A stretch of DNA of 64,000 nt from NCBI GenBank assembly GCA_039105265.1, contig JAPFFF010000036.1, positions 186,001 through 250,000 of the forward strand, read 5' to 3'. A program made the position numbers and the translations under genes. The notes beneath the pieces were generated by a model, which was given only the letters and a program-made list of their open reading frames with translations, did not search any database and was not told the origin of the DNA. The stretch is from Tritrichomonas musculus. Taxonomy: Eukaryota; Parabasalia; Tritrichomonadida; Tritrichomonadidae. Within the stretch, counting starts at the first letter, position 1. Each line of letters starts with the position of its first letter. Positions 1 to 11,200 of this stretch are shown here, one piece after another.

Positions 1-164
1 TCAAATTTAATGTTTATAATTTTACAAGTATTTCTTGATGGAATATTAATATTTTTTAAATATTCTTGTACATTTAATCGTTAAATATTGTACAATATTT
101 ACTAGCATCATTATTTATATCAAAAAACTGATTATATCTCAGCCATTTTGCAAATATTTTGAAT

Positions 165-555
165 TTCGTCATACTTGCTTGGACTTCTTTATCAAAATGG
201 AGAAGGTGTTGAAAAGGACTTTAAGAAAGCAAAATTTTATTACAAAGAATCCGATTGGAATATATAATTTAGGATGTCAAACAAGATCGAAAGAAAGTAG
301 TTGAATTTTTTAAAAAAACAGCTGGACTTGGTAGTCATAATGCATTAAACAATTTAGGAGACTTCCTTGCAAATGGTGAAGGAGTCAAATTGTAAGAAAG
401 CCGCGGAATTTGAAAAATCAGATGTAATGATGACTTTAGAAAACTGCTACACATATGGAAAAGGAGTAAAAAAAGATCATTCAAAAGCAGAACAATTATA
501 TATGAAAGCATTTGAGCTTGGAAATCAAAATGCTGTAGAATATTTAGCACAATAA
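165..555 (+). pseudogene. Sel1-repeat protein remnant
   Basis: Three Sel1-type repeats can be read, but not in one frame. The first (about 178-265) contains LYQNGEGVEKDFKKA. The second (about 280-395) contains DRKKVVEFFKKTAGLG and then FLANGEGVK. The third (about 420-555) contains CYTYGKGVKKDHSKAEQLY and ends in TAA. The G-x-G-V-x-x-D/N-x-x-K-A spacing is the classic Sel1 signature of solenoids that scaffold protein complexes. Changing frames and internal stops show that this host gene is decayed. Its 5' part may lie left of the window. In trichomonads Sel1 repeats are often fused to kinases, as in the gene at 15,593-20,200, but no kinase sequence is visible here. Confidence 0.7.
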
Positions 556-589
556 ATGCAAGTATAAATTATCTCTTCAAGAAAATAAA

Positions 590-2186
590 TTAGCAGATGA
601 TAAGCACGAATTTAAATTATTAATTCATTTTATTGCAAGTATATCAGATAATTATTATCGAAAATCGAATTTTATTTGAATAATTAATTTCCAAGAAGAC
701 ATAAAAAATAATTATTCAAATAAAGAAATTTTTAATATATTTAAAAACAACAAACAAATTCTTCTTTTTCTTTTTGAACAAAAGATTGTGGAATTTGATC
801 AATCAATTCGTAATGCAATATCAACAGACGATTACTCCAAAAAATCCTATTTACAATATTTTTCACCAGAAATTGATTCCAATGCGCCATTACCAGAAAA
901 TTTTGAAAATGATAGAAAAAGAGGTGAAAATGAGCATTACATTTGTACATTAATTCAAAAAGATTCAATTGAGGACTTCATAACTTTTGTTAACAAAAAT
1001 AATTATTTACTCAAATCAACAATTGAGCCATCAATATATGAAACAAACTCATTTTTATTAGAGAACGAAAGTCCAACTTTAATTGAATACTCAGTTTTCT
1101 ATGGGTCTGTTCAAATATTCAAATATTTAATATTAAATGGAGTTGAATTAACTTCATCTTTGTGGCTTTTTGGAATTCATGGTCGAAATCCAGAAATCAT
1201 TCATCTTCTTGAAGAAAACAAAATCCAGCCAGAAATAGAAATCGAAGTTAAAACAAAATCAAATTATAGCACATAGAAGAAAAAAACCGTTTCATATGAA
1301 GAATGTTATTTTAGATCAATCCAATTTCATCACAATGAAATGAAAGAATATATTGAAAATAATTATTTAACAAATAATGATTCTTATGCATATAAAGTGT
1401 TATTGCCGAGCATTAAAAACTATTATTTCGAGTTTTTTGAAGATGATTTGATTGATAATTTGGAACCAGCCTTCCACGAATTATGCAAATATGTCAATTT
1501 TTATATTATTAAAACAATCATCGAGAATATGGAAATCGACATAAATTCAATTAAAGATAATAAAGCAGCATTGATAATTGCAGTTGAAGATGAAAATATA
1601 GATTTAGTTCAACTTTTGCTAACGAATGAAAAGTAGTATATAAATCTTTCAACAGAACATTTATCAATAAATCAATATAGAAATAAATATTCCGAGAAAA
1701 TTGCACCATTTTTTCTTGCTGTTGAAAAAGAAAATCTTGAAATTATTAAATTATTTTTAAAACATGAAAAAATTGATATAAATTGCCTAAATAAAGTGGT
1801 TTATCACAGTGAACAAGAGGGAGAAACAGAAGATGATGATAAAGAAGAATATAGTGAATGTGATGCACAAGAATGTAGCTATGATTTATATGAACCTATG
1901 AATAATTCAGAAGAATATAGAGATCCTTCAATAACAACTATAAAAAGGAAATAATGATATTATTCAACTTTTGCTAGAAAATGAAAAAATTGATTCAAAT
2001 ATTGTAAACAAAATAGAAACCAAAACAGAAGAATATTATGAAAAATACAACAGATATAAACGTGGAAATACTATCGGATGGTCTGTTAGTACAACTAAAA
2101 AAGAAGAAAAAACTGCATTTTATCTTGCAGTTGAAAAAGGAAATCTTGAATTATTTAACAATTTTAATATCAACTTTTTCATTTGA
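590..2186 (+). pseudogene. DUF3447/ankyrin-repeat protein, decayed copy
   Basis: The reading resembles the N-terminal and middle parts of the better preserved copy at 20,857. It shows LLIHFIASISDNYYRKSNF near 620-680, then the ENEHYICTLIQKDSIEDFI and SSLWLFGIHGRNPEIIHLL blocks, then ankyrin-like repeats such as AFYLAVEKGNLELF. One frame runs from 788 to about 1,950 with in-frame TAG codons at 1,274 and 1,634. The frame shifts near 1,950 and ankyrin sequence continues from 1,971 to 2,186. Upstream of 788 the frame is also disturbed. These breaks make it a pseudogene of a large trichomonad family whose role is unknown beyond protein binding through ankyrin repeats. Confidence 0.8.
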
Positions 2187-2199
2187 TAGCATTTTTTTG

Positions 2200-2900
2200 A
2201 TTAATTCGAGAATGAATTTCACCCTTGAACTAGATCTAGTTCATCATCAAATTCAATTCTTGGTCAAACAATTGAATGATTTAAAATGCTTCGAATGTTG
2301 ATATCAATTCCTTCTTGACTTATTAATAGTTCAACAATTTCTTTATGGGCTTCAGATGCATCTCAAATCAACGCATTATTATTAAATGTTAAAGTTGAAT
2401 TCCATAAATCATTCAATTTTTTAATTTTATGAAAAAAGATAGAATCAATGAAAAATATAATTCTCATTTTATCATTTTAGAAGTTTCTAATTATTTAGGA
2501 GTTGAACTTGTCCATAAAAACTTAGGTTTTCTTCTTTGACATTTTCGAGCTCTTTTGATATATCTTGTTTTCCTTCAAATTTCCCATTTTTTCTGTCTTC
2601 TTTAAGAGCTTGAATTTAATCGTTAACTTAAGTTTTGTTAACTTCACTTAAAAGCTTCTCAAAAATTGACTCCAACATTGTGAAATCAACATCTTCGTAT
2701 TTTCAGGGACATCATCAATAAATTCAAGCCTTCCTACTTTTGAAATTTTTGAAATAAATGTACTGAAAGTTAACCGTTTTCTTTTTTCTTAGTGATCTTA
2801 ATCTGAAATAGCTCAGGAATTATATAAAGTGATGTGACAATTCTTATTGCCATTGAAATTTGGATTGAATTCATAAGATATTTGGCAAATATATGAGTAA
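2200..2900 (-). pseudogene. Minus-strand ankyrin-type coding remnants
   Basis: Read on the minus strand, about 2,410-2,260 gives an ankyrin-like block containing ALIDASEAHKEIVELLI followed by SQEGIDINIRS. About 2,790-2,640 gives a short readable stretch containing FISKISKVGRLEFIDDVPEN. Neither extends into a normal-length frame and stops occur throughout. They look like two eroded pieces of ankyrin/BTB-family host genes pointing the opposite way to the pseudogene on their left. Assignment of the second piece is weak. Confidence 0.45.
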
Positions 2901-2976
2901 AAGTTTGAATCAATAAGAATGTTTTAATGTTTAATATCACAATAAAAAAAAAAGTTCTTTCTTAAAAATCATTTAT

Positions 2977-4425
2977 TTACTGATATCTAACTAAAGATCC
3001 AAAAAATTCTAGATTTGATAAAATTAAAATGAAATTATCAGCATCATTGATACCTGCAATTCTAATTCTAAGTAATTTATAATATTCATCAGGATTTTGT
3101 TCTTTTATTTCAAAAGTATATGTGGCATTAGCATAAGTAAGATAATTGACACTATTTTGACTATCTAAAACTTTCCAATTTTCATGAAAATTATTACTTC
3201 CCTCAATTATCCAACTTTTTAAATGATAATTCTTTGGACCGGCTGAATAGGTTCTAATTGTATAATGAGTTGGCCTAATTTTCATATCCTTAAAATTTAT
3301 TTGAAGCCAGGAATTAGTTTCGTTAGCGGACATAAAATAATTACCTGTATTATTGTTTGGCAAATCAGCAACATATTTTGGAAATTGTGAACCATGAACT
3401 GATGAAGATGTAATACTAACAATTCCTTCATCATGAACATTTCCACCACATTCACCAGAAAGATGATAAATTATTCCAAATAATGAATTATTTCCATTAT
3501 AATTAAAATCAAGATGAATAAGATGCTTTTTAGTTTGTTCTGTTATTTGATTTATTGAATCCATTAATTGTTTTATTGTTTCTTGTTGATTTTGAATGAT
3601 TGTCAACAATTCATTTTGCTTTACTTTAACATCATTCAGTTCTTTTTGAAGAACATCAAATATTTTTATTTGCTGAATTTTAATAGTTTCTTCTTCTTTA
3701 ATTTGTCCATTTTGATGCTCATATAATTCAATTGTGAAAAAATGGAAATCAAAAACATTTGAATATTTTAATAATAGTAAATTCATGCACTCATTTTTTA
3801 AGTTTCCAAGATCAACAACAGAAAATAAAACTGATGCTCCTCTTCCATATTTATCAAGACAAGCAAATAAAAAATCCTTTAATTTATTTAGATCATCAAT
3901 TTTTTTTGATGAATTACTTAATATTCTATGAATCGAAGAAATTGGAAGCTCTAATAACTGCTTATTATCTATATAAACTGATAAATTTTTTATTATCTCT
4001 TGTTCGAATTGAATGTTATTAAAATCATTTTGCTCTGAATAAAATAAATATTTTTGAAAACTTAACTCATTTTCATGCATTGAAATATAGTTTTGTGTAT
4101 ATTCATGCACTTTGTTTACTTCGTATCTATTGCTTAAATAATCTATTGCAACCACATTTTCATTGTTTATTGGTTTCTTTATATTATGGCAAATAAGAAT
4201 AAAATCTTTAATTGCATCTTCTGATATATTAATGATATTATCATTTTCTTTTCCAACCAAATATATGTCCTTTGTTTGTTGGATCAGATTTATCGTTCTT
4301 TTATATAATTCTGATACGATTGAGAATGCACTAAGATTAAAAGAATACTTCTTTTTTCGATAAATAAAATAATGTGTGCTTTCTAATAGGCCAATATCAA
4401 GTTCACATACATCAAAATCATTCAT
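2977..4425 (-). CDS. BTB/BACK-like protein with C-terminal F5/8 type C (discoidin) domain
   Basis: This encodes 482 residues. The N-terminal half resembles the degenerate BTB plus BACK arrangement of trichomonad proteins: a beta/alpha BTB-like region, then SMHENELSFQKYLFYSEQN. A heptad-rich coiled-coil follows (about residues 235-300), and the last 170 residues form a discoidin-like beta-sandwich with markers YFMSANETNSWLQINFKD, YTIRTYSAGP and LSNLEFFG. BTBD9-like proteins share this order and are thought to act as adaptors, some for Cul3 ligases. The frame is open further upstream, but only from a TTG. The first ATG is at 4,425 and is taken as the start. The substrate or partner is unknown, and both family calls are by eye. 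Confidence 0.75.
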   Translation of the reverse strand: MNDFDVCELDIGLLESTHYFIYRKKKYSFNLSAFSIVSELYKRTINLIQQTKDIYLVGKENDNIINISEDAIKDFILICHNIKKPINNENVVAIDYLSNRYEVNKVHEYTQNYISMHENELSFQKYLFYSEQNDFNNIQFEQEIIKNLSVYIDNKQLLELPISSIHRILSNSSKKIDDLNKLKDFLFACLDKYGRGASVLFSVVDLGNLKNECMNLLLLKYSNVFDFHFFTIELYEHQNGQIKEEETIKIQQIKIFDVLQKELNDVKVKQNELLTIIQNQQETIKQLMDSINQITEQTKKHLIHLDFNYNGNNSLFGIIYHLSGECGGNVHDEGIVSITSSSVHGSQFPKYVADLPNNNTGNYFMSANETNSWLQINFKDMKIRPTHYTIRTYSAGPKNYHLKSWIIEGSNNFHENWKVLDSQNSVNYLTYANATYTFEIKEQNPDEYYKLLRIRIAGINDADNFILILSNLEFFGSLVRYQ

Positions 4426-4694
4426 AAAAAATATTTTTGTATTTTGTTTTTTCAGATGAAAAATTTGTCTTATTTTTATTTCAAATTGTGGTTTTTTTTT
4501 TAAAAAAGACAAATTTTGATTAATAATACATCTAATTTTAACAAATATATTACATATTTACATCTAATTTTTACATAATTAAATTTGTAAATAGGTACCT
4601 ATTTTTAACAATATAATCATTATTATTAAGATAAAAAGTTTTAAGAAACACTACAAATATATTTTTTATCATTTAATTTATGATAAAACAAGTG

Positions 4695-4766
4695 TCCGAC
4701 GTAGTTCAATGGTTAAAACATTTGGCTCACACCCAAGAGAACGGAGTTCGATTCTCCGCGTTGGAA
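4695..4766 (+). tRNA. tRNA-Val(CAC)
   Basis: The sequence folds into a cloverleaf. The 7-bp acceptor pairs TCCGACG with CGTTGGA, with one G-T pair and discriminator A. The D arm is short. The anticodon stem TTTGG/CCAAG holds the loop CTCACAC, giving anticodon CAC. The T stem CGGAG/CTCCG holds the loop TTCGATT. The internal pol III boxes are visible (A box TAGTTCAATGG, B box GTTCGATTC). A T run directly after the gene fits a pol III terminator. No intron and no encoded CCA. Confidence 0.93.
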
Positions 4767-5377
4767 TTTTTTGACTTTATTTTCTTTTTTGCATAATTTT
4801 ATTTTGTCGGTAAGAAAATAAACATCACATCTTTATCGTAACATTTTTAATATATTTCAAAAATACAATTTTCATGTAAAATTTTTGTGTTAAATTCAGA
4901 AAAGAAAAATATTATGATCTTGGATATATATCTACATATCTCAAAAGTTTATTAATATGTCCTGTTGAATTATGATTTTTTTACATTTGGAGTTGTAAAT
5001 TTAGATGAAAATGAATAATCTTTAATGAGTGAAAGTCAAAGATAATCTTTAATGAGTGAAAGTCAAACCATACATTTAACATTCAAGAAATTAAGGATTT
5101 TTTTTCTTTTTTTGAAATAATCCTTTTTTATTATATGAAAAGCATATTTTTTATATAATTGCGCCATTTTTTTTCTAAGTGTTAGAGAAATTCTTGTGGT
5201 TTTCTATAAAATATTAAAATGGGCATAATTTGTTGAAAATTGTAATCAAAATAAGAAAATGTGACATTTTTCGATAATGGGCATGTTTTTTTTAAACACT
5301 TTTTGAATATTAGATTTTAATAGATCTCATATAATTATTTCAAAAAGAATTCAAATTTATAATTTTTTAAATAAATA
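4767..5377. other. AT-rich spacer with a 27-bp tandem duplication
   Basis: No coding frame or RNA gene was found in this spacer between tRNA-Val and the VIT/VWA gene. It contains a unit of about 25 bases beginning TAATCTTTAATGAGTG, repeated with a 27-base period at about 5,016-5,067. The rest is AT-rich sequence with T and A runs. Confidence 0.6.
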
Positions 5378-5385
5378 TCATTTTA
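5378..5385 (+). promoter_or_regulatory. Initiator-like TCATTTTA box
   Basis: TCATTTTA lies just before the ATG at 5,389. If transcription starts at the A of TCA, the leader is 9 bases. This fits the known trichomonad Inr (TCA+1YWYTW-like, very short leaders) and supports the start chosen for the VIT/VWA gene. Confidence 0.55.
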
Positions 5386-5388
5386 AAG

Positions 5389-7578
5389 ATGGTGTTTGGT
5401 TCATTTTGCTATAGAAAATGTTCTCTTTTAGAAACAATAAAGACGAAGTCAATCCGAATAACAGGAATACAAAAAGGGTTTGTTCAGAGTTTAGAAATAT
5501 ATCAATCCATTGAAACTTGTGATGAGCTTAAAGAAGTTTCTTATGTTTTTCCAACAGATAATAAAATATGTATTTATGACATGCATTTTTTAGTTGGTGA
5601 TGAAATAATCCCTGCCCAATTAAGAAGTAAAACTCAAGCACAAAAAATTTTTGATGAAGCAAAAAAAGAAGGAAAAACAGCGGTGATGGGTATACAGAAT
5701 GAACCTGGAATTACATATATAGCCATTGGAAATGTTCCCAAAAACACAATTGTTGCAATAATATTCAAATGCTCATTTACATCAATTCTTGAAAATAGGA
5801 ATACAATATTAACCAAAATACCTCTCAAATCGTATAATTCTGATGGATTTTTAACGAATTTTTATGATTTACCTTCATTTGACATTAATCTTGAAATGAC
5901 AATTTCTCAAATAGGAAAAATTTCGGATGTTTATTCCAATATTGATTATGAATATTCTAAAAATGATGATTATAATGGAAAATTAACAATTAAATCAACA
6001 AAAATTAAAGATGAGAATATCATGATTCATACAAGATTTGAAGATCCTATTAAAAGTCAAATTGTACAAACAGAAAAGGCATCAATTATTTCAATGATAC
6101 CAGAATTTGAAACAATTAAAAGTGACAATAAAGAATTGGTCTTTTTAATCGATTGTCCCGGTTCAATGCACGGCGAATCAATTCGAAAGGCCAAAGAAAC
6201 ATTATCAATGTTTATATCTAAACTTTCACAACAAATATATTTCAATATTATATGTTTTGGTACATTGTATACCAAATTATTTGATCAATCACAAATAAAT
6301 AGCAAAGAAAATAATGAAAAAGCAATTGAATTTATTGAAAAAATTGAAGCCAATTTAGGTGGAACAGAACTTCTAAAATTATTAACTGATTTATTTCATA
6401 CTGATGTCAAAATATCATGGCAACGTCAAATATTTTTAGTTACTGATGGCGAAGTTGAAAAACGAGAAGAAGTTGTGAATTTGATAAAAGAAAACAATGT
6501 TTATAATAGAATTTTTGCAATCGGACTTGGAAATGGATCTGATGCTGGATTTCTAGAAGAAATAACCGAAATAACAAATGGAAAATATGATTTAATACTC
6601 AATGAAAAAGAACTTCCTAATAAAATCAATGAACATTTTGAACTATCCAAAACTGATCCAGCAATAAACACTGAATTGCATATTGAAGGAAATGATTCTT
6701 TTCAAGTCGTTCCTTATCCACTTCCAACACTTCTTCCATACGTTTTACAGCACATTTTTATCACTTCATCATTGCTAATAGATAATGTAATTATAACATC
6801 TAAGCTTAGTAATTCTATTGATATAGAGAATGTTATAACTAACAAATCACAATTAAATGAAAAACTGCCAATTTTTGCTCTTTTTGCTCAACAACAATTA
6901 AAAAAAATTGAATCTGATGAAGAAAAATCAATCAAACTTTCTTTGGAAAGTGGTGTTCTTTCCAAATTCACTTCTTATGTAGCTGTTTCAAATAACTTTT
7001 ATATTGAAAATGAAGATATGGAAATTTTCGAAGATTATCAAGAGGTTCACTATGCATATCAATTGGTTGACGATTATAATTCTGAAATTCTAACTTTAGA
7101 AAAATTAAGAAGAATAGCTGCTGAATTAGGTGAGGAAATTGATGACGATGAACTTCAAGAAATGTTGGATGCGGTTAAAGGCGATAAGGATAATTCGATT
7201 GAAATAACTAATAAAAATGATGCAAATGACAATGATGAAGAAAATCATGTATTTTGGGATGAAAATTCATCTTTTGAAGATATTTTAAGACTTCAAAATT
7301 GCGAAGGTTTTTGGGATTTGTCTTCATCTTTCATAAATTCCAAAACGATTGGACAATTATTGATAAATGAAATTGATTTATCACAAATTACAACAGTGGT
7401 TAGAAAAAGGATTTTGTCAGTGATTTTTGTCATTTGTTATCTTGAAAAGTTCTACAATGATGATAAAAGCAAATGGATTCAAGCTAGAGAAAAAAGCATA
7501 AAATGGCTGTCCGAAATAAATGGCAACGCAAATTGGGAAGAAATAATTACTATTAATAGTGAAAATATTTTACAATGA
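5389..7578 (+). CDS. VIT and von Willebrand factor A domain protein
   Basis: This encodes 729 residues. Residues about 8-130 resemble a VIT (vault/inter-alpha-trypsin) domain with YVFPTDNKICIYDMHF. A VWA domain follows (about 248-420) with the MIDAS segment DCPGSMHG at residues 255-262, the downstream threonine in GGTEL and the TDGEVE segment. The C-terminal part has the ILRLQNCEGFWDL block seen at the end of VWA5A/ITIH-like proteins. The family usually mediates metal-dependent protein contacts, often in the cytosol in protists. One point is odd: the canonical DxSxS has proline where the first serine is expected (P257), so metal coordination may be weakened. No signal peptide is visible. Confidence 0.88.
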   Translation: MVFGSFCYRKCSLLETIKTKSIRITGIQKGFVQSLEIYQSIETCDELKEVSYVFPTDNKICIYDMHFLVGDEIIPAQLRSKTQAQKIFDEAKKEGKTAVMGIQNEPGITYIAIGNVPKNTIVAIIFKCSFTSILENRNTILTKIPLKSYNSDGFLTNFYDLPSFDINLEMTISQIGKISDVYSNIDYEYSKNDDYNGKLTIKSTKIKDENIMIHTRFEDPIKSQIVQTEKASIISMIPEFETIKSDNKELVFLIDCPGSMHGESIRKAKETLSMFISKLSQQIYFNIICFGTLYTKLFDQSQINSKENNEKAIEFIEKIEANLGGTELLKLLTDLFHTDVKISWQRQIFLVTDGEVEKREEVVNLIKENNVYNRIFAIGLGNGSDAGFLEEITEITNGKYDLILNEKELPNKINEHFELSKTDPAINTELHIEGNDSFQVVPYPLPTLLPYVLQHIFITSSLLIDNVIITSKLSNSIDIENVITNKSQLNEKLPIFALFAQQQLKKIESDEEKSIKLSLESGVLSKFTSYVAVSNNFYIENEDMEIFEDYQEVHYAYQLVDDYNSEILTLEKLRRIAAELGEEIDDDELQEMLDAVKGDKDNSIEITNKNDANDNDEENHVFWDENSSFEDILRLQNCEGFWDLSSSFINSKTIGQLLINEIDLSQITTVVRKRILSVIFVICYLEKFYNDDKSKWIQAREKSIKWLSEINGNANWEEIITINSENILQ

Positions 7579-7593
7579 TTAGTTTTAAGCATT

Positions 7594-7821
7594 TTTTTTT
7601 AAAATTGCTAATATAATCTTTTATATTTTTATTTATTTTTAAAATCATTTATATATCCAAGAAATGCATATGTGAGTTTAATCAGATGTTCATTTATATA
7701 TCCAAGAAATGCATATGTGAGTTTTTTTTAAAATTGCTAATATAATCTTTTATATTTTTATTTATTTTTAAAATCATTTATATATCCAAGAAATGCATAT
7801 GTGAGTTTAATCAGATGTTCA
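7594..7821 (+). repeat. Direct repeat, ~100-bp unit with 129-bp period
   Basis: A block beginning AAAATTGCTAATATAATC at 7,601 and ending AATCAGATGTTCA near 7,692 is repeated at 7,730-7,821 with near identity. Between the copies lies a third, partial copy of the ATATATCCAAGAAATGCATA segment (about 7,691-7,729). The near identity suggests a recent local duplication downstream of the VIT/VWA gene. Confidence 0.85.
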
Positions 7822-8100
7822 ATTGGTTGATTTTGTTTTCGATTTAGAGGCAAATGTAGAAAATGATGAATGGAGCTTGTTTAGTTGATTCTGAATTTTT
7901 TTATGTTATAGAAAACAAAATGAACAATTTAATAATACTTAAAAAGATTAAAATTTTCAAATAAAGATATATTTTATAAATTAAAATTCAATTTATGATC
8001 TTTCTAGTTAATTGTTTCTAGTTTCAGTTTCAGACAATTTTTAGTTTTTTAAAAAAGTTACGAATTGTAGGGAGAGGATTGTATTTGTTTGGAAACAGAA

Positions 8101-8171
8101 TCGCTGGTAGTGTAATGGTATCATGTAGGATTGTCGTTCCTGTGACCCGGGTCCGATTCCCGGCCAGCGAG
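8101..8171 (+). tRNA. tRNA-Asp(GTC)
   Basis: The sequence folds into a cloverleaf. The acceptor pairs TCGCTGG with CCAGCGA (7 bp, discriminator G). The anticodon stem TAGGA/TCCTG holds the loop TTGTCGT, giving anticodon GTC. The T stem CCGGG/CCCGG holds TCCGATT. The A box (TAGTGTAATGG) and B box (GTCCGATTCC) are both present. A run of T directly follows, fitting pol III termination. The ATG of the HECT gene lies 125 bases downstream. Confidence 0.95.
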
Positions 8172-8295
8172 TTTTTTTAATAATAAATTTTTAAAACAAA
8201 AAAACGTTAATGAACTTTTTAAATGATTCTCCTTTTGAATGAAAAGTTCTTTGCATTTATTGAAAAAGTTTATTTTGACATAATTCAAATACAAG

Positions 8296-11200
8296 ATGGA
8301 TGACTCTTTTTTATTAAGCCTAACATATATTTTCGAAGAACATGATTTAATTGATGTCATTCGCCAATTATACATTGATTTTGAAAATGATCCTAACGAG
8401 GAGAGAATAAAAGTTTTTATTACATATTTACCAAAATATCTTGGTAATGATTTACCAGCAAATGTGCTATCAGAATTTATATCAACAATTTCAGTTTGCA
8501 TTAAAAATTTGCCACAAGTTTTTATTCCATTGATGGATAATTTTTATAACAAACCAAAATTAAATTCAAATTACAGTATTATATTTGCATATATACTCTC
8601 AGATTTAGTTGAAATGAAAATATTGCCAAACATTCAAGATTACAATTCTTTTATTTCCTCAGCTTTAAAAGAGATTTCACCACAATTACAAAATGAATCT
8701 CAATTAATTATTTTGGGCCATGAAATTCCTATTCAATTCAAAAATGACTTAATCATCAATCTTTTATTATGCACAGATTTAACAGAACAGCTAATTTATG
8801 ACTTTTTCCCTTTTCTTTTTAATAAATTTTTATTCAAAAATTTTTCAAAATTTGATTGCCTTATTCAAAAAGTTTTAAATTCAGACGCAATCAAAATTTT
8901 GCCACAAACGAGCGAATCAAAAGATGAACTTTATGAATTTCTTCTAAATAAAGATTTCGATCTTATTTCAAAGATGAATAAAGAATCTTTTTCTATCGTC
9001 AAAAGCGCGATTTTGTATTCAAAAAGTGGATGCAAAATTGAAAGCATTGGTCTTTCAAAAGAAACGGTTTTGCCATTTGTTGCTTGCATTTCTATTCTCA
9101 CCCAAAAATATGGTACAAATGCCACTTTTTCAGAAGCAAAAATGGCAAGTTTGATTTATAAAGGAATTCAACTTTTTCAAAGCAACGGTTCACCTCTGAT
9201 CACTATTTCAATTGATTTGATTTTAGAGAATTTGTATCAACTTTGGGTGCTAAAAAACATCTCGACAGACGATATGTTCAAAATTCTAAACATTTTGAGT
9301 CAGCAACTACTGAATGGTCAATATTTGGCCAAGAAAACTGTTATCGTCAATACCATATTTGAGTTATCAAACAAAATTGACTGCTCAGCACTAAGGGGGC
9401 CAATAAAGGCCTTCTTTAACCAATATGGCGAGAAAATTGCTCTTTTTATTCTCCAAAATTCATCTGAGTTTTTCGAATGCAAAGAATTGACGAAAAATGT
9501 TTTAAATTTGCTTGTCTTTGACGCAACACAAAGCCCATTGTTTTGTAAGAATGTCATTCTCAAATCAGAAGATATTTGTAAAACGATATACTTCTTTGAA
9601 AACATGTGCTCCAGTGACAGCATTCCACAGATTTTCCACATCAAAGAAATAGAGTCATATCTAGCATCTAAATTTAATGAAAAATATGAAGCAAAAAGCT
9701 GGAATGACGCTGTATGCATTGCCAATTTCATGAAAAACAAAAAGTTTGTGGAAAAATATAAAAATATTCAAAAATTGCAATTCCCAGATGAAATAAAATG
9801 CAAGATTGTTGAATATGTGCTAAATGAATTTGAAAGCATTGATGACTTTTTGTCACATATTTTAAGCATGCCTTTTCCTGAGTCTGAAAACATGACAATT
9901 CAGATTCTTTTTGAAAAAATGATTCAAAATGAAGAGATGTTGGAATTGTATTTAACTTTTGTTGTCTTTAAATATGACATATTTGATTATGATATTGGAG
10001 CTTTCTTAAATTATTATTCAAAAGAATATGAAAATTGGCCAGAAAAGTTTATTGAAGCTACTCTGAAGACATTTAAAATGGTTCCAAGTGATAGAAGTCT
10101 TGGAAAGTCATTGATAAGAAACATTGATTTCTCGATTTATTCTCTGAAAATTCCTGAGTTTGGCTCATCAATAGTTACGAAACTTTTTAAGGCGATTGAT
10201 GAAAAACCAAACAATCATCAAGCATTCTTTTATCTGAAAAGCATTTCACATACATTTCCATTACTTTTTTACAACAGGCAACAAGAAGTGTTTGATCATG
10301 TTTTCCCTGCTCTAAATGGATTTCCTCTTCTTTTCAAAGAAAACGTAACTGAGAAACAAAAAGAAATTATACAAACATCTTTTTCTGCCTTTTCTTTTCT
10401 CGTTTCAATTTTTAAATTACCAGTAATGATTGATCATTTTGTTAAGACAATCTCTAATAATATTTCACAATATACCGATGCACAAATTGCCTGCTTTTTC
10501 AGTGCATTGAATTATATCTGCGGTGATTTGGTATTGAATGATTTGGTTGCTTCAATTTACATTAAATGCAACTTCTTTGAAAAAGTTGGAGAAGTCCTTG
10601 AAAGAAAAATAAGTGATGACCAATTTGGCCAGTGGTACAAAATGAATATTTATTTATTCTTAGGTGGAACATATAATAATTTATATGGACATAATAATAA
10701 TTTATTGATTCAAATTGAAGAAGTTTCGAAATTTGATAGTCCATTGTGTGAGTTTTATGATAAGATATTCAACTCATACTTGACTGTTTTTTACAAATAT
10801 GAATATCGAATAGATGGAATCAATTATTTTGCAAAACAATTCATTCATAATTCTGAGCAAAATAGAAGTTTTTGGCTAACATCTGAACATACTAATAAAA
10901 AGAAAAAAACTTCTGATATACAACTTCCCGACTTCATTCAAGAACTTGAAGATGCTCAAAAAGAAGGAATGAATAAATATGGCAATATTTCTCCAATAAC
11001 ACCATTTACTGTTAAGATGACTCGTTATATTGTAACACAGCCATTTGGTGTCTATAATCTTTTTTTGTCCAATAAAACTGTACCATTTTATGCCTCCCTT
11101 TATGAACGGACATTAGATGCATTCAACAAATGTAAAGAAATGCATAATTACGCACTTTTACATCCTGATGAAAAAGAAAATTTTGAAATAGAATGTTTTG

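Noticed and set aside
1274-1636. TAG read as a sense codon in the DUF3447 copy
   Set aside because: Two in-frame TAGs suggested recoding, but the same copy also has a frame shift, and TAG, TAA and TGA all end intact genes here. Decay is simpler.
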